From assembly GCA_024275315.1 (NCBI GenBank), contig JAJRZK010000021.1, forward strand, positions 35,837-99,836: DNA of 64,000 nt. The letters run 5' to 3'. Positions 1-10,004 of the stretch are shown piece by piece; the first letter of the stretch is position 1, and every line of letters starts with the position of its first letter. Origin of the DNA: Nitrospirota bacterium (GTDB lineage Bacteria > Nitrospinota_A > UBA7883). The notes beneath the pieces were generated by a model. The model was not told the DNA's origin. It searched no databases and saw only the letters and a list, made by a program, of their open reading frames with translations. The position numbers were made by a program, and so were the translations under genes.

Positions 1-1
1 G

Positions 2-928
2 CAGGAAAAGAAAATTCTCTACCACGAGATGGCAAAGTCGGGGGGAGACATCATGTATTTCCCCTTTTATATCCTGCCGGGAATTTTTAAGCGCCCGGCG
101 ATAACCACCATATTCGACCTTACGTTCCTGCGCTATCCGAAGTTTCACTTGCAAACGACGATCGACTACCTGTCGAGTTATATCGAAAGTGTCATTTCAG
201 GAGCTGATAAAATTATTACCATATCCGATTATGTCCGCCAAGACGTTATGAGCTACGCCGACGATCATGGTCTGCCGCTGGACGACCAGAGAATCGTCCG
301 GGTTTATCCAGGAGTTGATGACAGGTATTTTGACGCCGATTTCGATGGATCGGACAGCTCCACGCTGGGGAAATACGGACTTAAGTCGGGGGATTACCTG
401 CTTTACGTAGGCTCGATCGAGCCACGCAAAAATGTCAGCTCCCTGCTAAAGGCCTATGATAGCGTTGACGTGGACATCCCGCTGGTAATCGTTGGGCTGG
501 AGCGGTGGTTGCCGGAGAGGTTTAAAGAGACGGTTTCGTCGTTGCGGTCCACGGAGAAGATTTATTTCCTCGGGTTTGTCGCAGACGAGGACCTTCCGTC
601 GCTGTACCGTGGCAGTTTGTGTGTCGTATATCCGTCGTTCTCCGAGGGGTTCGGGTTTCCGGTCGCCGAGGCCTACGCGTGCGGGACCCCGGTGATAACT
701 TCGGACAACTCGTCGATGAAAGAGATAGGAATCGCGGCTGTTTTAACAGACCCCGGCGATACCGTGCGGATAGGTGAATCCATTTTACGGGTGATAAATG
801 ATGAAAACCTGCGGAATAGGTTGGTTGAGCGAGGCGCCGGGGAATCTGTAAAGTACAGGTGGGGCCGATGCGCGAAGGAATTGATGACGCAGTTTCTGGA
901 CGCTGTTGAAAACCCGCGCAAAACCTGA
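2..928 (+). CDS. GT4-family glycosyltransferase, 5' end outside the window
   Basis: The frame is open to the window edge, so the N-terminal acceptor-binding half is cut off; an internal ATG at 29 is not a convincing start. What remains ends in a typical GT-B nucleotide-sugar domain: a YVGSIEPRKN-type strand (donor domain start) and the motif SEGFGFPVAEAYACGTPV, which carries the E-x7-E pattern that contacts the nucleotide sugar in GT4 enzymes. It probably transfers a sugar from a nucleotide-activated donor to a polysaccharide or lipid carrier at the cytoplasmic face. The acceptor cannot be read from sequence. Family assignment is firm; substrate unknown. A short GGGC/GCCC stem followed by a T run (about 930-970) may end the transcript. 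Confidence 0.9.
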   Translation, partial: QEKKILYHEMAKSGGDIMYFPFYILPGIFKRPAITTIFDLTFLRYPKFHLQTTIDYLSSYIESVISGADKIITISDYVRQDVMSYADDHGLPLDDQRIVRVYPGVDDRYFDADFDGSDSSTLGKYGLKSGDYLLYVGSIEPRKNVSSLLKAYDSVDVDIPLVIVGLERWLPERFKETVSSLRSTEKIYFLGFVADEDLPSLYRGSLCVVYPSFSEGFGFPVAEAYACGTPVITSDNSSMKEIGIAAVLTDPGDTVRIGESILRVINDENLRNRLVERGAGESVKYRWGRCAKELMTQFLDAVENPRKT

Positions 929-1120
929 GTCATGGGCTGTGACATCGCGTGCCCGCGGAGTTTTTTTGTGGCCGGGCGGAGGCGAAAGCTTTCTTGCCGA
1001 CACCATCTGCTTTTACGCCTGACACATGTATGAAAGCCATATGAACCTGGTTTTTCGCGCATAGCGGAAATTATGGTATAAAAGTAATAAAAACCAGAAA
1101 ACGGACCGGACAGCCGACCC

Positions 1121-3058
1121 ATGCGACCCATGCCTGAAAAACTGGATCACCAGAGTTTTGACAAAAGGCCGATCAACCACTCTCCCGCCTATCTTACGTT
1201 GCTTGTAGGTGGCCTGGTCTCCCTTCTTTTCTATGTCACCGTAAACAACGAGGAGCAGGCGAGGTTCACCGCAGAGTTCACCGGCCGCGCGGGGAACCTG
1301 GCTATCGCTATGCAAAGCGGTGTGGAAAGCCATTTTGGTTTGCTCAACTCGGTAAGTGACTGGTTTTTGGCGGAGATGGAAAACGGCGTGATAGAGGGCG
1401 CTAGAGCCACACACGACAAATTCGGGATCATCGCGAAAAGGTTATACACAAAGTACCCCGGGGTGACGCTGATGGCCCTCGCGCCGCATGTGCCTTTCGA
1501 TCAGCTTTCCCATTTCGAGGAGAGCGTGCGCGCCAATTTAACGCCCGGTTTTCGCCTGCGCGAAAGCGCAAAAGGTTCCAACCGGTCGGTGTCGGGCGAC
1601 TACCCTGTGCTGTTCGTGGAACCGTTGGAGGAAAACCGGGGGTTAATAGGACAAAACCTGGTCTCCATCCTGGAGGCCGCCAAATCGGCAGGCGGAGCGG
1701 GGAGGAAGGGCGAATGGATCGTAACACCTGGACAGACTGCGCCTGGAATCGCCACACGCGGCGACAGGATAATCCTGGCCAAGCCCCTTTTTTACGTAAA
1801 CGAATCGCAGACCGGGAACGATGGCGAGCCAGTCGCCGTGTTCCTGGCGGCGCTGGATATTGAAAAGCTGCTCGGTTCGATCTTTGGCGGCATGGATTTT
1901 GGCGGCATCAGGATACTCTTGTTCGATATGTTCAACCCAGAGCTTCCCTCGTCCCGGCGTTTTATCACCGGGATTGAAAACAGCGCCTCGTTTGAAAAGC
2001 TGGACGAGGCTGAGCTGGATGAAATAATGAACGGGATTCACGTTACGAGAAACATCACCATGGCCAACCATCCGTGGTCCATTATCCTGAGCCCGACACA
2101 GGATTACATCGAGGAGGAGTGGGCGTATCACGCCTGGATGTTCATGTTCGGGGGGCTGATGATCACGGTGCTATTGGCCGGATATATCGACAAGGTCGTC
2201 CAGCACACCGGGGAAATGGAGCGAAAGGTGATGGAGAGAACAACGGAGCTGACGGACGCCAACAGGGAGCTGGAGAGGGAGATCGCAACCCGCAAGACCG
2301 CCGAGAATGATGTTCGTAAAAAGGATAACGAACTGGCCCACGCCATGCGTCTGGCGTCGCTTGGTGAAATGGCGGCGGGTGTGATTCACGAGGTAAACCA
2401 GCCGATGACGGCCATACTGACCTATGCAAACAACTGTATCTACAGCCTGAAAGGGGATAACTCCAACCTGGAGATGGTCTCGGAAAATCTGGAACACGTC
2501 AAAAGCCAGGTTAGACGGGTGCACAAGATCACCCGGTACCTGCAGGGGTTTTCCAGGAGCGATTCCCAGGTGTTTACAAAAGTGAATGTCAACAATATAG
2601 TACAGAACGTGGCGAGCTTTTTTGTTCAGCAATTCCGCTCGAAGGGGATCGGGTTTACCATGGAGCTGGATCACTCGCTCCCCGAGGCCACCGGCGACCT
2701 GTTGCGTCTCGAACAGGTGCTGATGAATATTTTTCTTAACGCGGTCCATGCCCTGGAAGAGACCGGAACCAAGCGGCTATGCGCCAGGACGATGGCGAAA
2801 TCAGGCTCCGTCATACGGATAGAAATCAGCGATAATGGTCATGGAATGACAGAGGAAGAGTTGTCGAACCTTTTCAAGCCGTTTTTTACGACAAAATCAA
2901 AGGATAAGGGAACAGGGCTGGGAATGTCCATCAGCCGGAAAATAATCGAAGATCATAATGGAACCATTTTCGCCGAGAGCGAGCCTGGCGTCGGGTCGAT
3001 ATTCATAATCGAGTTGCCGACGGGGGCGGGGGACGCACAAGAGGAGATAAATGGCTGA
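1121..3058 (+). CDS. Membrane sensor histidine kinase with CHASE-type periplasmic domain
   Basis: One membrane segment lies near residues 28-45 and a second near 345-365. The roughly 300-residue region between them resembles a periplasmic CHASE sensor domain. After the second segment comes a short coiled linker, then a DHp domain with the H-box GVIHEVNQPMTAIL (the His is the phospho-acceptor) and a full HATPase domain with N, G1 (DNGHGM) and G2 (GTGLGMSIS) boxes. The protein is of the FixL/DctB class that phosphorylates NtrC-type regulators. Its stop overlaps the next gene by 8 bases, so the two are translationally coupled partners. The ligand is unknown. A second in-frame ATG at 1130 is an equally possible start; no strong ribosome-binding site decides between them. 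Confidence 0.92.
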   Translation: MRPMPEKLDHQSFDKRPINHSPAYLTLLVGGLVSLLFYVTVNNEEQARFTAEFTGRAGNLAIAMQSGVESHFGLLNSVSDWFLAEMENGVIEGARATHDKFGIIAKRLYTKYPGVTLMALAPHVPFDQLSHFEESVRANLTPGFRLRESAKGSNRSVSGDYPVLFVEPLEENRGLIGQNLVSILEAAKSAGGAGRKGEWIVTPGQTAPGIATRGDRIILAKPLFYVNESQTGNDGEPVAVFLAALDIEKLLGSIFGGMDFGGIRILLFDMFNPELPSSRRFITGIENSASFEKLDEAELDEIMNGIHVTRNITMANHPWSIILSPTQDYIEEEWAYHAWMFMFGGLMITVLLAGYIDKVVQHTGEMERKVMERTTELTDANRELEREIATRKTAENDVRKKDNELAHAMRLASLGEMAAGVIHEVNQPMTAILTYANNCIYSLKGDNSNLEMVSENLEHVKSQVRRVHKITRYLQGFSRSDSQVFTKVNVNNIVQNVASFFVQQFRSKGIGFTMELDHSLPEATGDLLRLEQVLMNIFLNAVHALEETGTKRLCARTMAKSGSVIRIEISDNGHGMTEEELSNLFKPFFTTKSKDKGTGLGMSISRKIIEDHNGTIFAESEPGVGSIFIIELPTGAGDAQEEING

Positions 3059-4421
3059 TAACAGCGGGACCATATTCGTCGTGGATGACGATTCTGCGAT
3101 AAGAGCTTCTGTTGGCCAGATGCTCGCCATACACGGCTACGATGTCATGACATTCGAAAGCGGAGAAAAAGCGTTGGCGGCGCCCCGTCTGGAGGATGCG
3201 CTTTGCTACGTAGTGGACATATTGATGCCGGGCATGTCGGGGCTGGACCTGCTGGAGAAACTGGTGGAAAAACAGGTCAGCGGACCGGTGATCATAATGA
3301 CAGGTCACGGTGACATTCCGATGGCGGTGCAGGCGATGAAAAAGGGAGCCTACGACTTCATCGAAAAACCGTTCGATGACGAGGCGGCGCTGGCGAGCGT
3401 CAGAAGGGCGGCCGAGAAGCGCCGGTTGCTCCACCAGGCCAACAGCCTCCGTGAAGAGCTCAAAGAGGCCAGGATGAGCGGGGATAAAACGCTGGGGCTC
3501 ATCGGCCAGTCGGACGCTATCGCCCAGATAAGAAAAAAAATATTGGCCTACGCTTCGTCCGACGTGTCCGTGCTCATCATCGGGGAAACCGGAACGGGAA
3601 AAGAGCTGGTCGCGCGCGCGTTACACGACAACTCCAGCCGGAGCAAAGGACGTTTCATAGCGGTAAACGTCGCCGCGCTACCGGAGACCCTCGCCCTGGG
3701 GGAGCTGTTCGGCTACGAAAAGGGGGCGTTTACCGGCGCGGGCGCGTCCAGGCAGGGGAAATTCGAATACGCAAGCGGCGGCACTTTGCTCCTCGACGAG
3801 ATAAACAGCGCTCCAAAATCGGTGCAGGCGGGGATACTTCGGGCGGTGGAGGAAAAGACCGTCACCCGTCTGGGCTCCAACAGGGCCATCCCGATAGACA
3901 CGCGAATCCTCGCCACAACGAACCAGGACATTGACCTGCTGGTCAAACAGGGCGAGTTCCGGCAGGATCTGCTCCACAGGTTGAGCGTGGCTTCGATACA
4001 TATACCACCCTTGCGGGATCGCCCGGAGGACATCAGATCCATGGCGACAAGTTTTCTTAAAGACAGTTGCAGGTTCTACGACAAGGCCGAAATCGCTTTT
4101 TCACAGCGCGCGTTGAAGGACATGGAGGCGTATTCCTGGCCGGGGAACGTGCGGGAACTGAAAAACAAGGTGGTGGCGATGATGTTGCAATGTGAAGACA
4201 ACGAAATAGGGCGCATGACATTCCCGGAGGAAAAAGAGGCGTTCCACGGCGTAGAGCCGTTGCAACAGTACCTGGACCGATGCGAAAAGGAGTTTATCGC
4301 AAAGGTCCTGCAATTAAACAAGGGAAACCTCAAAAACACGGCCGCAACCATGAAGACTCCGCAACGTAGCCTCTACAGCAAAATGCAGAAGTATGGTCTG
4401 GATAAAGAGGATTTCAAATAG
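3051..4421 (+). CDS. NtrC-family sigma-54-dependent response regulator
   Basis: Three domains in order: a receiver (phospho-Asp in VVDILMPGMSG, about residues 5-120), an AAA+ domain (Walker A GETGTGKE, sigma-54-contacting loop GYEKGAFTGA, Walker B GGTLLLDEI), and a C-terminal Fis-type helix-turn-helix (about 420-450). All parts needed to remodel sigma-54 polymerase are present. It overlaps the preceding kinase gene, so it is very probably that kinase's cognate regulator. The target is unknown. The minor pilin operon starts about 360 bases downstream, and pilus genes are often sigma-54 controlled, but I found no good -24/-12 element there. Confidence 0.95.
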   Translation: MADNSGTIFVVDDDSAIRASVGQMLAIHGYDVMTFESGEKALAAPRLEDALCYVVDILMPGMSGLDLLEKLVEKQVSGPVIIMTGHGDIPMAVQAMKKGAYDFIEKPFDDEAALASVRRAAEKRRLLHQANSLREELKEARMSGDKTLGLIGQSDAIAQIRKKILAYASSDVSVLIIGETGTGKELVARALHDNSSRSKGRFIAVNVAALPETLALGELFGYEKGAFTGAGASRQGKFEYASGGTLLLDEINSAPKSVQAGILRAVEEKTVTRLGSNRAIPIDTRILATTNQDIDLLVKQGEFRQDLLHRLSVASIHIPPLRDRPEDIRSMATSFLKDSCRFYDKAEIAFSQRALKDMEAYSWPGNVRELKNKVVAMMLQCEDNEIGRMTFPEEKEAFHGVEPLQQYLDRCEKEFIAKVLQLNKGNLKNTAATMKTPQRSLYSKMQKYGLDKEDFK

Positions 4422-4783
4422 ACCAACCCCTGGATCGGCCCATCCGTCCTGGCCGGTGTTATCCTGGTGGCGAGCCTAAAATCGGCAGATTCAGCCGATT
4501 TATGCCCTGTGATGCTGGTTGCTCGTAATATATTGTAAATATGTATATTATAGGACAGTAGGAATCCGGATCGGTCAATTAAGCTGATTTCAAACTTGTC
4601 CCGCTCTATTGTTCCACAAAGCTGCCCAGCTCTAACATTTTGAAATGTAAAGCTATTTATTTTTTATAAGGCTCCAGCCGGTTACGGCATGACCATTGTA
4701 TTCATAAATCAGCGAAACGTTTTGTTTAGTGAAGATTTCGATGGTTATTTGAGCCGGAATAACAAGGACAAGGAACATTGAAC
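4422..4783. other. Intergenic region before the pilin operon
   Basis: No coding potential was seen. It contains an 8-bp inverted repeat at 4479-4501 and a run of AT-rich sequence. A 10/13 match to the dyad TAACGAAACGTTA (see 27404) sits at 4710-4722, but without a -24/-12 promoter at the spacing seen elsewhere, so I give it no weight. The promoter of the pilin operon should lie here, but I cannot point to it. Confidence 0.5.
4479..4501 (+). terminator. Possible terminator hairpin after the regulator gene
   Basis: Perfect 8-bp arms AAATCGGC and GCCGATTT flank a 7-base loop, 58 bases after the stop codon. The 3' arm ends in TTT and is followed by AT rather than a clear U tract, so termination is uncertain; it could also be an operator dyad. 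Confidence 0.4.
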
Positions 4784-5197
4784 ATGGATTATAAAAAGCG
4801 GATCGACAAATCAGCCGGGGGCCAGGGCGGGTTCAGCATTCTGGAGAGCCTTGTAGCGTCTGTAATTCTGGTGGTGGCCCTGATAGGTTTTCTGTCTGTA
4901 GCCGTATCCACCACGAACCTTGGGGGCCGCAACGCCAGGGTGGCCACCGCCAACGCTCTTATCTACGACAAATATGAATCTTTCAAACTCTCAGGTCTCG
5001 ATTCGATAGCGGATTCTGTGGAGCAGAACATCGACATAGACTCCAATGGCAACCTGATCCAGGGCGTGTTCGACAGGACGGTTGCGGTTAGCCAGCTCGA
5101 CGCGGGCACCTCGCTCCTGGTGGCGAAAAATGTCACTGTTACGGTTTCATGGCCCGGACACTCCGTAACGCAATCATCAATCTTCATGAAGGAGTAA
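4784..5197 (+). CDS. PilV-like type IV minor pilin
   Basis: A prepilin signature is present: a short positive leader ending in Gly-Gly, then FSILESLVASVILVVALIG with Glu at +5 of the mature protein, i.e. a PilD-cleaved class III signal and the N-terminal assembly helix. First gene of a pilV-pilW-pilX-pilY1 order, which supports the PilV call. The ATG at 4784 is preferred over a TTG at 4778 because AAGGAAC (4770-4776) is correctly spaced only for the ATG. The product would prime pilus assembly in the inner membrane and sit at the pilus tip with the other minor pilins. Confidence 0.85.
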   Translation: MDYKKRIDKSAGGQGGFSILESLVASVILVVALIGFLSVAVSTTNLGGRNARVATANALIYDKYESFKLSGLDSIADSVEQNIDIDSNGNLIQGVFDRTVAVSQLDAGTSLLVAKNVTVTVSWPGHSVTQSSIFMKE

Positions 5198-5203
5198 TGA
5201 AGG

Positions 5204-5863
5204 GTGAAAAACATGTCCATATCAAGGGATCGTCTTTCGGGAAATAGTGGTATCACGTTGATCGAGATACTGATAGGCATGGTCATATCAGTGGTCTTGA
5301 TGCTGGCGCTATCTATGGCCGTAAAGACGCAAAGCCACAGCTCCAAACGTGAGATTAACCGGGTTGACATGATCCACAATCTGCAAAACACCGCGATGAG
5401 AATGAGAACCGAGCTTCGGATGGCGGGGTATCAGGCCGGCGTAACCAGCGACATGCATATCGGGGCCATTACCGCAGCCAACCTAAACGATATCACATTC
5501 GTTTACGACACGAACGAAGACGGCAACCGCGAAACGATTACCATCAGGCCTGATAAAGCCACCGACTCCGGGTATGACGCCAATCACCCCCGCATCGTGC
5601 GCCTCTGGTCTGACGGAGCAACCGTGAACATGCGCCCCATCGGCGACAACATCACCGGGATAACGCTGAAATATTACGATTCGTCGGGTATCCAGCTGGC
5701 CGACAGCACCGTGAACAGCACCTCGGGAACCCAGGCCAACAGGGACAATATCCGCAAGGTGGCTTTGGTTATCAACGCCCGTTCAGAATCAAAAGACCCT
5801 GACTCGCAAGCCTATTTGACTGACCAGCTCGCGTTTCAGGTGATACCTCGAAACTTCAAGTGA
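5204..5863 (+). CDS. PilW-like type IV minor pilin
   Basis: N-terminal prepilin sequence GITLIEILIGMVISVVLMLA, with Glu5 and a hydrophobic helix, about 18 residues from the start. The remainder is a soluble beta-rich domain of PilW size. It starts 6 bases after the PilV-like gene. GTG at 5204 is served by AAGGAG at 5189; an ATG at 5213 with GAAGGG upstream is a second possible start. Its position between PilV- and PilX-like genes supports a role in the minor-pilin tip complex. Confidence 0.82.
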   Translation: MKNMSISRDRLSGNSGITLIEILIGMVISVVLMLALSMAVKTQSHSSKREINRVDMIHNLQNTAMRMRTELRMAGYQAGVTSDMHIGAITAANLNDITFVYDTNEDGNRETITIRPDKATDSGYDANHPRIVRLWSDGATVNMRPIGDNITGITLKYYDSSGIQLADSTVNSTSGTQANRDNIRKVALVINARSESKDPDSQAYLTDQLAFQVIPRNFK

Positions 5864-5874
5864 GGAAATGGATC

Positions 5875-6438
5875 ATGAGACATTTGGAATCCAGGAAAGG
5901 GAACTCGCTTCTTGTCGCGCTGATTGCGATAGTTATGCTAAGCGGATTGGCGATTGTCATGGTCAAGCGCGGCACCCATTCCATGAAAGACACTGTCAAC
6001 TTCAAAAAGGTGCAAAGCTCGTTTACCGCCGCCGAGGCGGGATTGGAGCATGGCCGAAAATTGCTTAACGACGGCGTTTCCGACACGTGGGACGACGAGT
6101 TGACCCTGGCCCACCAGATCGGGCCGGATAACGTGTGGAACACCGCCGACGACGTCAAGACGCCATTCATCGCCACCACCACGCTTTCGGCGTCGCAAAC
6201 TTACACCGTCAGCATAGAAGACAACAACGATGATAAAAGCATGAACGTGGATTACGACGGGTTGATATGGCTCATTTCCACAGGAACTTCCGGAACGAAA
6301 ACGACGACCCTGAAAGTGCTTGTCCAGAATGACTCACAGGATTCGCACATCTCCCAGGAACACTACGGCGAACGCAGTCTGGGCCACGCCAAAGGCGAGG
6401 GCCGGAATGTGGCCAATAACAAGAGAGGAACGCTATAA
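5875..6438 (+). CDS. PilX-like type IV pilus assembly protein
   Basis: The N-terminus reads RKGNSLLVALIAIVMLSGLA, a PilX-type membrane helix preceded by a positive leader. It is followed by the family's FTAAEAGLEHG motif, as found in PilX_N domains. The ATG at 5875 (GAGGAA 7 bases upstream) is preferred over a GTG at 5860. The stop codon overlaps the pilY1 start by one base (TAATG), which couples their translation. It probably forms the minor-pilin complex that carries PilY1. Confidence 0.82.
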   Translation: MRHLESRKGNSLLVALIAIVMLSGLAIVMVKRGTHSMKDTVNFKKVQSSFTAAEAGLEHGRKLLNDGVSDTWDDELTLAHQIGPDNVWNTADDVKTPFIATTTLSASQTYTVSIEDNNDDKSMNVDYDGLIWLISTGTSGTKTTTLKVLVQNDSQDSHISQEHYGERSLGHAKGEGRNVANNKRGTL

Positions 6439-9400
6439 TGAGACATTTCAGCAAATTATCAGCCTTTTTCCTCGTGTTCTTCGTCATTTTTGCGGGTTTT
6501 GAAGCCCGGGCGAACACACGCACGTTTCCGGCTGGCAGCTATATCATTCCCATGGACTCTGTCAACCAGCCTGAAGCCGATGGCGGCATTTTCGAAGCGT
6601 ACGGCCTGGTTTTCGACCTTCTGGAGAACGGAGCCACCGTATACTGGATTATCGACGAGAACAAGACCTCCGTCAGCGCTCCCGATATCACCATATCCAA
6701 CACCATGACCACCCCGGTGGTCAGCGGATTCGGAACCACCTCCGTTGTCTGGCCCGGGGCCGGAACGGACACCATAAACTACTCCGGGGCGCCGTTTGTC
6801 ATAGTGCCCGGCGAGGGGCTGGACCAGGCGTCCACGGAGGCGATCCTGGGCCACGCCGACTGGAGCGCGGTGAACAAGCATGTGTCAAACGTACCGTTTA
6901 CCGCGAACGTCTCCAGGGAGCTTACCGGAATACCTCCCAAAATAGCTCTTCTCAACAACCAGGAGGACGTTACCAGCGGAAGCGGCAACGCCCAGATACT
7001 GGAGAGCTACCTTATGGTGGCCGGAATTTGTAACACCACTTACGACATCATTACGCCCAATATGACGCGTGACGGCATTTTGCAGGGCACACCGGTGACT
7101 TTCGGCGGTACCACATATCAGAACGACTACACCATCTTGTGGGCGCCCCACTGGACCGGGTACAGTAGCTATAACGCCGACAACAATGGCGACGGCCAGC
7201 CGGATGTGGAGAATATTATCGCCAACATCAGGACGTTCCTGGAGGCCGGCAACGCCTTTTTCGCCGAATGCGCCAGCATAGAAGTGGTCGAACACAGCCA
7301 GAACGGCCATTTTCTTACAAGCAACGGTATCAACCACGATGGCGGAACCATGGACCCCGCCAGGATCATATATAACGACACCACCTCTCCTTTTCCCCAG
7401 GTGGGCGACTTTTCATATGTGCCCGAAGGGGGACATCTGCACAACTGGCGGCCGTGGAACGCCTCCAACAGCAGCTCGAACATGGAAGCCTATCCCTTCA
7501 CCCCGGTTCCCACCGTCGCGAGCCAGTATAACGCCACGGTTTCCAGGTTTACCCATGACGATTGGGACACCAATCTCGCCACCACCACAGACCAGTGGGA
7601 CTACTACATCGGCGGCAGGATAGATGGTAACGAATCCATGGGATACGTGGTGTATCTAGGCGGCCATAAATACATCAACACCAGCGGGTGCGCAGGCGGA
7701 TCCGGTGGCGGCGGTGGCGGCGGTGGGGGAAACTGCACGTCGGTCACGAGGGAATGGGAGTTTGAGTTCAAGAAAGATATCAGCAATGAGTCTTTCACAG
7801 TTGAAATCAAGTTCACGCCCTCGGGCGGAGCGCAGGAGACCTTGACGTTGTCCAACATCTCGGCTTCCAACCACGCTGTCTCCGGCGGCTCGAAGCTGTT
7901 TGTAGACTTTACCAACATGGTGGTCGACAAGAAAAAGCTCAAGAAGGTGAGTGTGGAGAACAAGGATTCCGTGCCCATAACGATAAATTCGATTAAAACC
8001 ACATGGACAGGAGGCAATTCGAGTCAGAAGACCAAGAAACTCAAGGATAAGACCGTTGGGGATGATCTGTATAGCTCTGAAAAGTCCCAGCCCCATACTT
8101 ACAACATCGACTACTGCGACGTACCGTCCGCAGCTCCTGCTCCACCTCCTCCAGCTCCCGGCGGCGGCACTATCGGCGGTTGTGTGGACAACTCCGGTTG
8201 TTCCTGGAAAAACGTCGCAGGTGTCAGGTACGTGCTTAATACCCTGTTCAACCTGCAATACGCGGTTATCAGCGTGACGTACAACAGGTCGTCGCCCATC
8301 GTTATGGACAACGTCCTGTACCAGGGCACTTTCGATTATCCCAGCTACCGCGGCCACATGAACGCCTACAACGTGCTAAATACAGGAGCCGGTGCGATCC
8401 GTGACCTGTCGGCGGACGTTCCAGCGGCGGCGAGCAGGAACCTGTACACCACGGTGGACGGGCAAACCCTGATACCATTTACCAAGGCCGAGCTGGCCAC
8501 GAACGTGGCGTTCCAGAACGCGCTGAACCTGGGTGTGGCGTATGCCGGTAACGAGGCTACGTATGACGCGCTGATCGACCGTGTGCGGGGAGTTGGCCAG
8601 TCCAACCTGCTCGGCGCGGTGGAGCATTCGGCTCCGGCGATAGTCAAACCATACGGACGGTCGAACTCCAACAGGCCTGTCATGGCCTATTTCGGCACGT
8701 TGGACGGGATTCTGGAGGCTTTCAACGTCGACTCGCTCCATGGCGGGACCGGAACGGTGACGGAGGTTTTCGGGTTCATTCCATATGGCCAGCTCGCCAG
8801 CCTGCAAAATGACAGGGGTCAGCCGAACTCCGTCCAGCCGTATCCCGGGGTGGACGCTTCGCCGACGGTTTCGGAGTTGTTGCTCGATCACGACAACGAC
8901 CCGACCACCGACAAGGTATGGCGCACCGTCCTTACAAACCTGGTTGGTAAATACGGCGCATGGTCATCCGCGTTCGCGCTGGACATCACCGACCCGGAAA
9001 ACCCCGACCTCGTCGGTCTGCCTCTCCTGTTTGGCGAGGTTGTGGGCGTGGATGGGACCGGCAACCCCGTGATGGGCGCCGGGTACCGCACATCGGTGGG
9101 TACCGTGCGTGATTCCTCCGGCGCCGAGCGCAACTTCATTTTCGCCGCCACCAACAAACAGCGTGATCTTCTGGCCAATCCGCCGGATATGGGTGGCATC
9201 CAGGTTTTCGCGTTTGACATGGCCGACGGGTCGCAGGTGTGGCGGTTCAGCGTCGATTACGTAGGCACCCAGAACGAGCTTCCCGGCGCCATCACCCTGG
9301 TCGACAAAACCTTCGACAGCTATGTAGACACAGTCGTGGTCGGTGACATGGACGGCAGGTTATGGGAGCTAAACGCGGCGGACGGGTCAAACGTCAACGG

Positions 9401-9983
9401 AACGGGAATCCCGTTGTTCAATGGCGGAGCCGGAGCCACCGTGACCAACGCCGGTGTCAACTATCCCATCAGCGCGTCACCGACGATCGTGGTCAACGAG
9501 GATGGTCATTTCGTGGTGGTGTTCGGCACCGGAGGCGCGGACTGGGCTCCGGCGGACGCTACTCACATTCACTCGATCATAGCTATCGATATGACCGAGA
9601 AACAGCCCTCTCCGACCGTGCTCAACGGCGCCGGGGTGTTGCTGTGGCAGCAGAATCTCGATGTCGGCGAAAAGGCGTGGAGCTCTCCTACGGTCGCCAA
9701 CAATGTTGTTTACGTGAGCACCGCTTTTGGCACGATGGAAAGCGCCAACCCGGGAGACGATCTGGCCAGCACCACCCAGCAGGGCAAGATTCGATCCATG
9801 GATCTTCAAACCGGTGCGCTTGGCATAAACATCGACGCTGGAAACCAGCGCGGGTCTGTCTATATCAAGAACGGCCATGCGTATGGTTCCACGCTCGATG
9901 GCAACGTGGTCCAGGTGGGGGACGAGGACTTTTCCTCCGGGACCACGATCGATGTGAAAACCAGATCCTGGAAGCAGGAGTAA
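6438..9983 (+). CDS. pilY1: PilY1-type pilus tip adhesin/biogenesis protein with unusual N-terminal region
   Basis: 1181 residues with a Sec signal peptide (residues 1-25). The C-terminal half (about 600-1181) is the PilY1 beta-propeller. It includes LLDHDNDPTTDKVWRTVL with its acidic Ca2+-loop-like segment, then WSSAFALDITDPENP. Known PilY1 proteins act in pilus extension/retraction balance and adhesion at the tip. The N-terminal part is not an obvious von Willebrand A domain. Residues about 170-400 resemble a class I glutamine-amidotransferase/ThuA-like fold (IALLNNQEDV near the start, FLEAGNAFFAECASIE later). A glycine tract (about 420-432) and a proline-rich linker (about 560-575) separate the domains. 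Last gene of the pilin operon and followed by a terminator. Confidence 0.9.
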   Translation: MRHFSKLSAFFLVFFVIFAGFEARANTRTFPAGSYIIPMDSVNQPEADGGIFEAYGLVFDLLENGATVYWIIDENKTSVSAPDITISNTMTTPVVSGFGTTSVVWPGAGTDTINYSGAPFVIVPGEGLDQASTEAILGHADWSAVNKHVSNVPFTANVSRELTGIPPKIALLNNQEDVTSGSGNAQILESYLMVAGICNTTYDIITPNMTRDGILQGTPVTFGGTTYQNDYTILWAPHWTGYSSYNADNNGDGQPDVENIIANIRTFLEAGNAFFAECASIEVVEHSQNGHFLTSNGINHDGGTMDPARIIYNDTTSPFPQVGDFSYVPEGGHLHNWRPWNASNSSSNMEAYPFTPVPTVASQYNATVSRFTHDDWDTNLATTTDQWDYYIGGRIDGNESMGYVVYLGGHKYINTSGCAGGSGGGGGGGGGNCTSVTREWEFEFKKDISNESFTVEIKFTPSGGAQETLTLSNISASNHAVSGGSKLFVDFTNMVVDKKKLKKVSVENKDSVPITINSIKTTWTGGNSSQKTKKLKDKTVGDDLYSSEKSQPHTYNIDYCDVPSAAPAPPPPAPGGGTIGGCVDNSGCSWKNVAGVRYVLNTLFNLQYAVISVTYNRSSPIVMDNVLYQGTFDYPSYRGHMNAYNVLNTGAGAIRDLSADVPAAASRNLYTTVDGQTLIPFTKAELATNVAFQNALNLGVAYAGNEATYDALIDRVRGVGQSNLLGAVEHSAPAIVKPYGRSNSNRPVMAYFGTLDGILEAFNVDSLHGGTGTVTEVFGFIPYGQLASLQNDRGQPNSVQPYPGVDASPTVSELLLDHDNDPTTDKVWRTVLTNLVGKYGAWSSAFALDITDPENPDLVGLPLLFGEVVGVDGTGNPVMGAGYRTSVGTVRDSSGAERNFIFAATNKQRDLLANPPDMGGIQVFAFDMADGSQVWRFSVDYVGTQNELPGAITLVDKTFDSYVDTVVVGDMDGRLWELNAADGSNVNGTGIPLFNGGAGATVTNAGVNYPISASPTIVVNEDGHFVVVFGTGGADWAPADATHIHSIIAIDMTEKQPSPTVLNGAGVLLWQQNLDVGEKAWSSPTVANNVVYVSTAFGTMESANPGDDLASTTQQGKIRSMDLQTGALGINIDAGNQRGSVYIKNGHAYGSTLDGNVVQVGDEDFSSGTTIDVKTRSWKQE

Positions 9984-10004
9984 GGTTTTAACGTTGAGCA
10001 TACC

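Noticed and set aside
4710..4722. 10/13 match to the regulatory dyad upstream of the pilin operon
   Set aside because: No -24/-12 promoter at the spacing found for the other sites and the left arm is broken.
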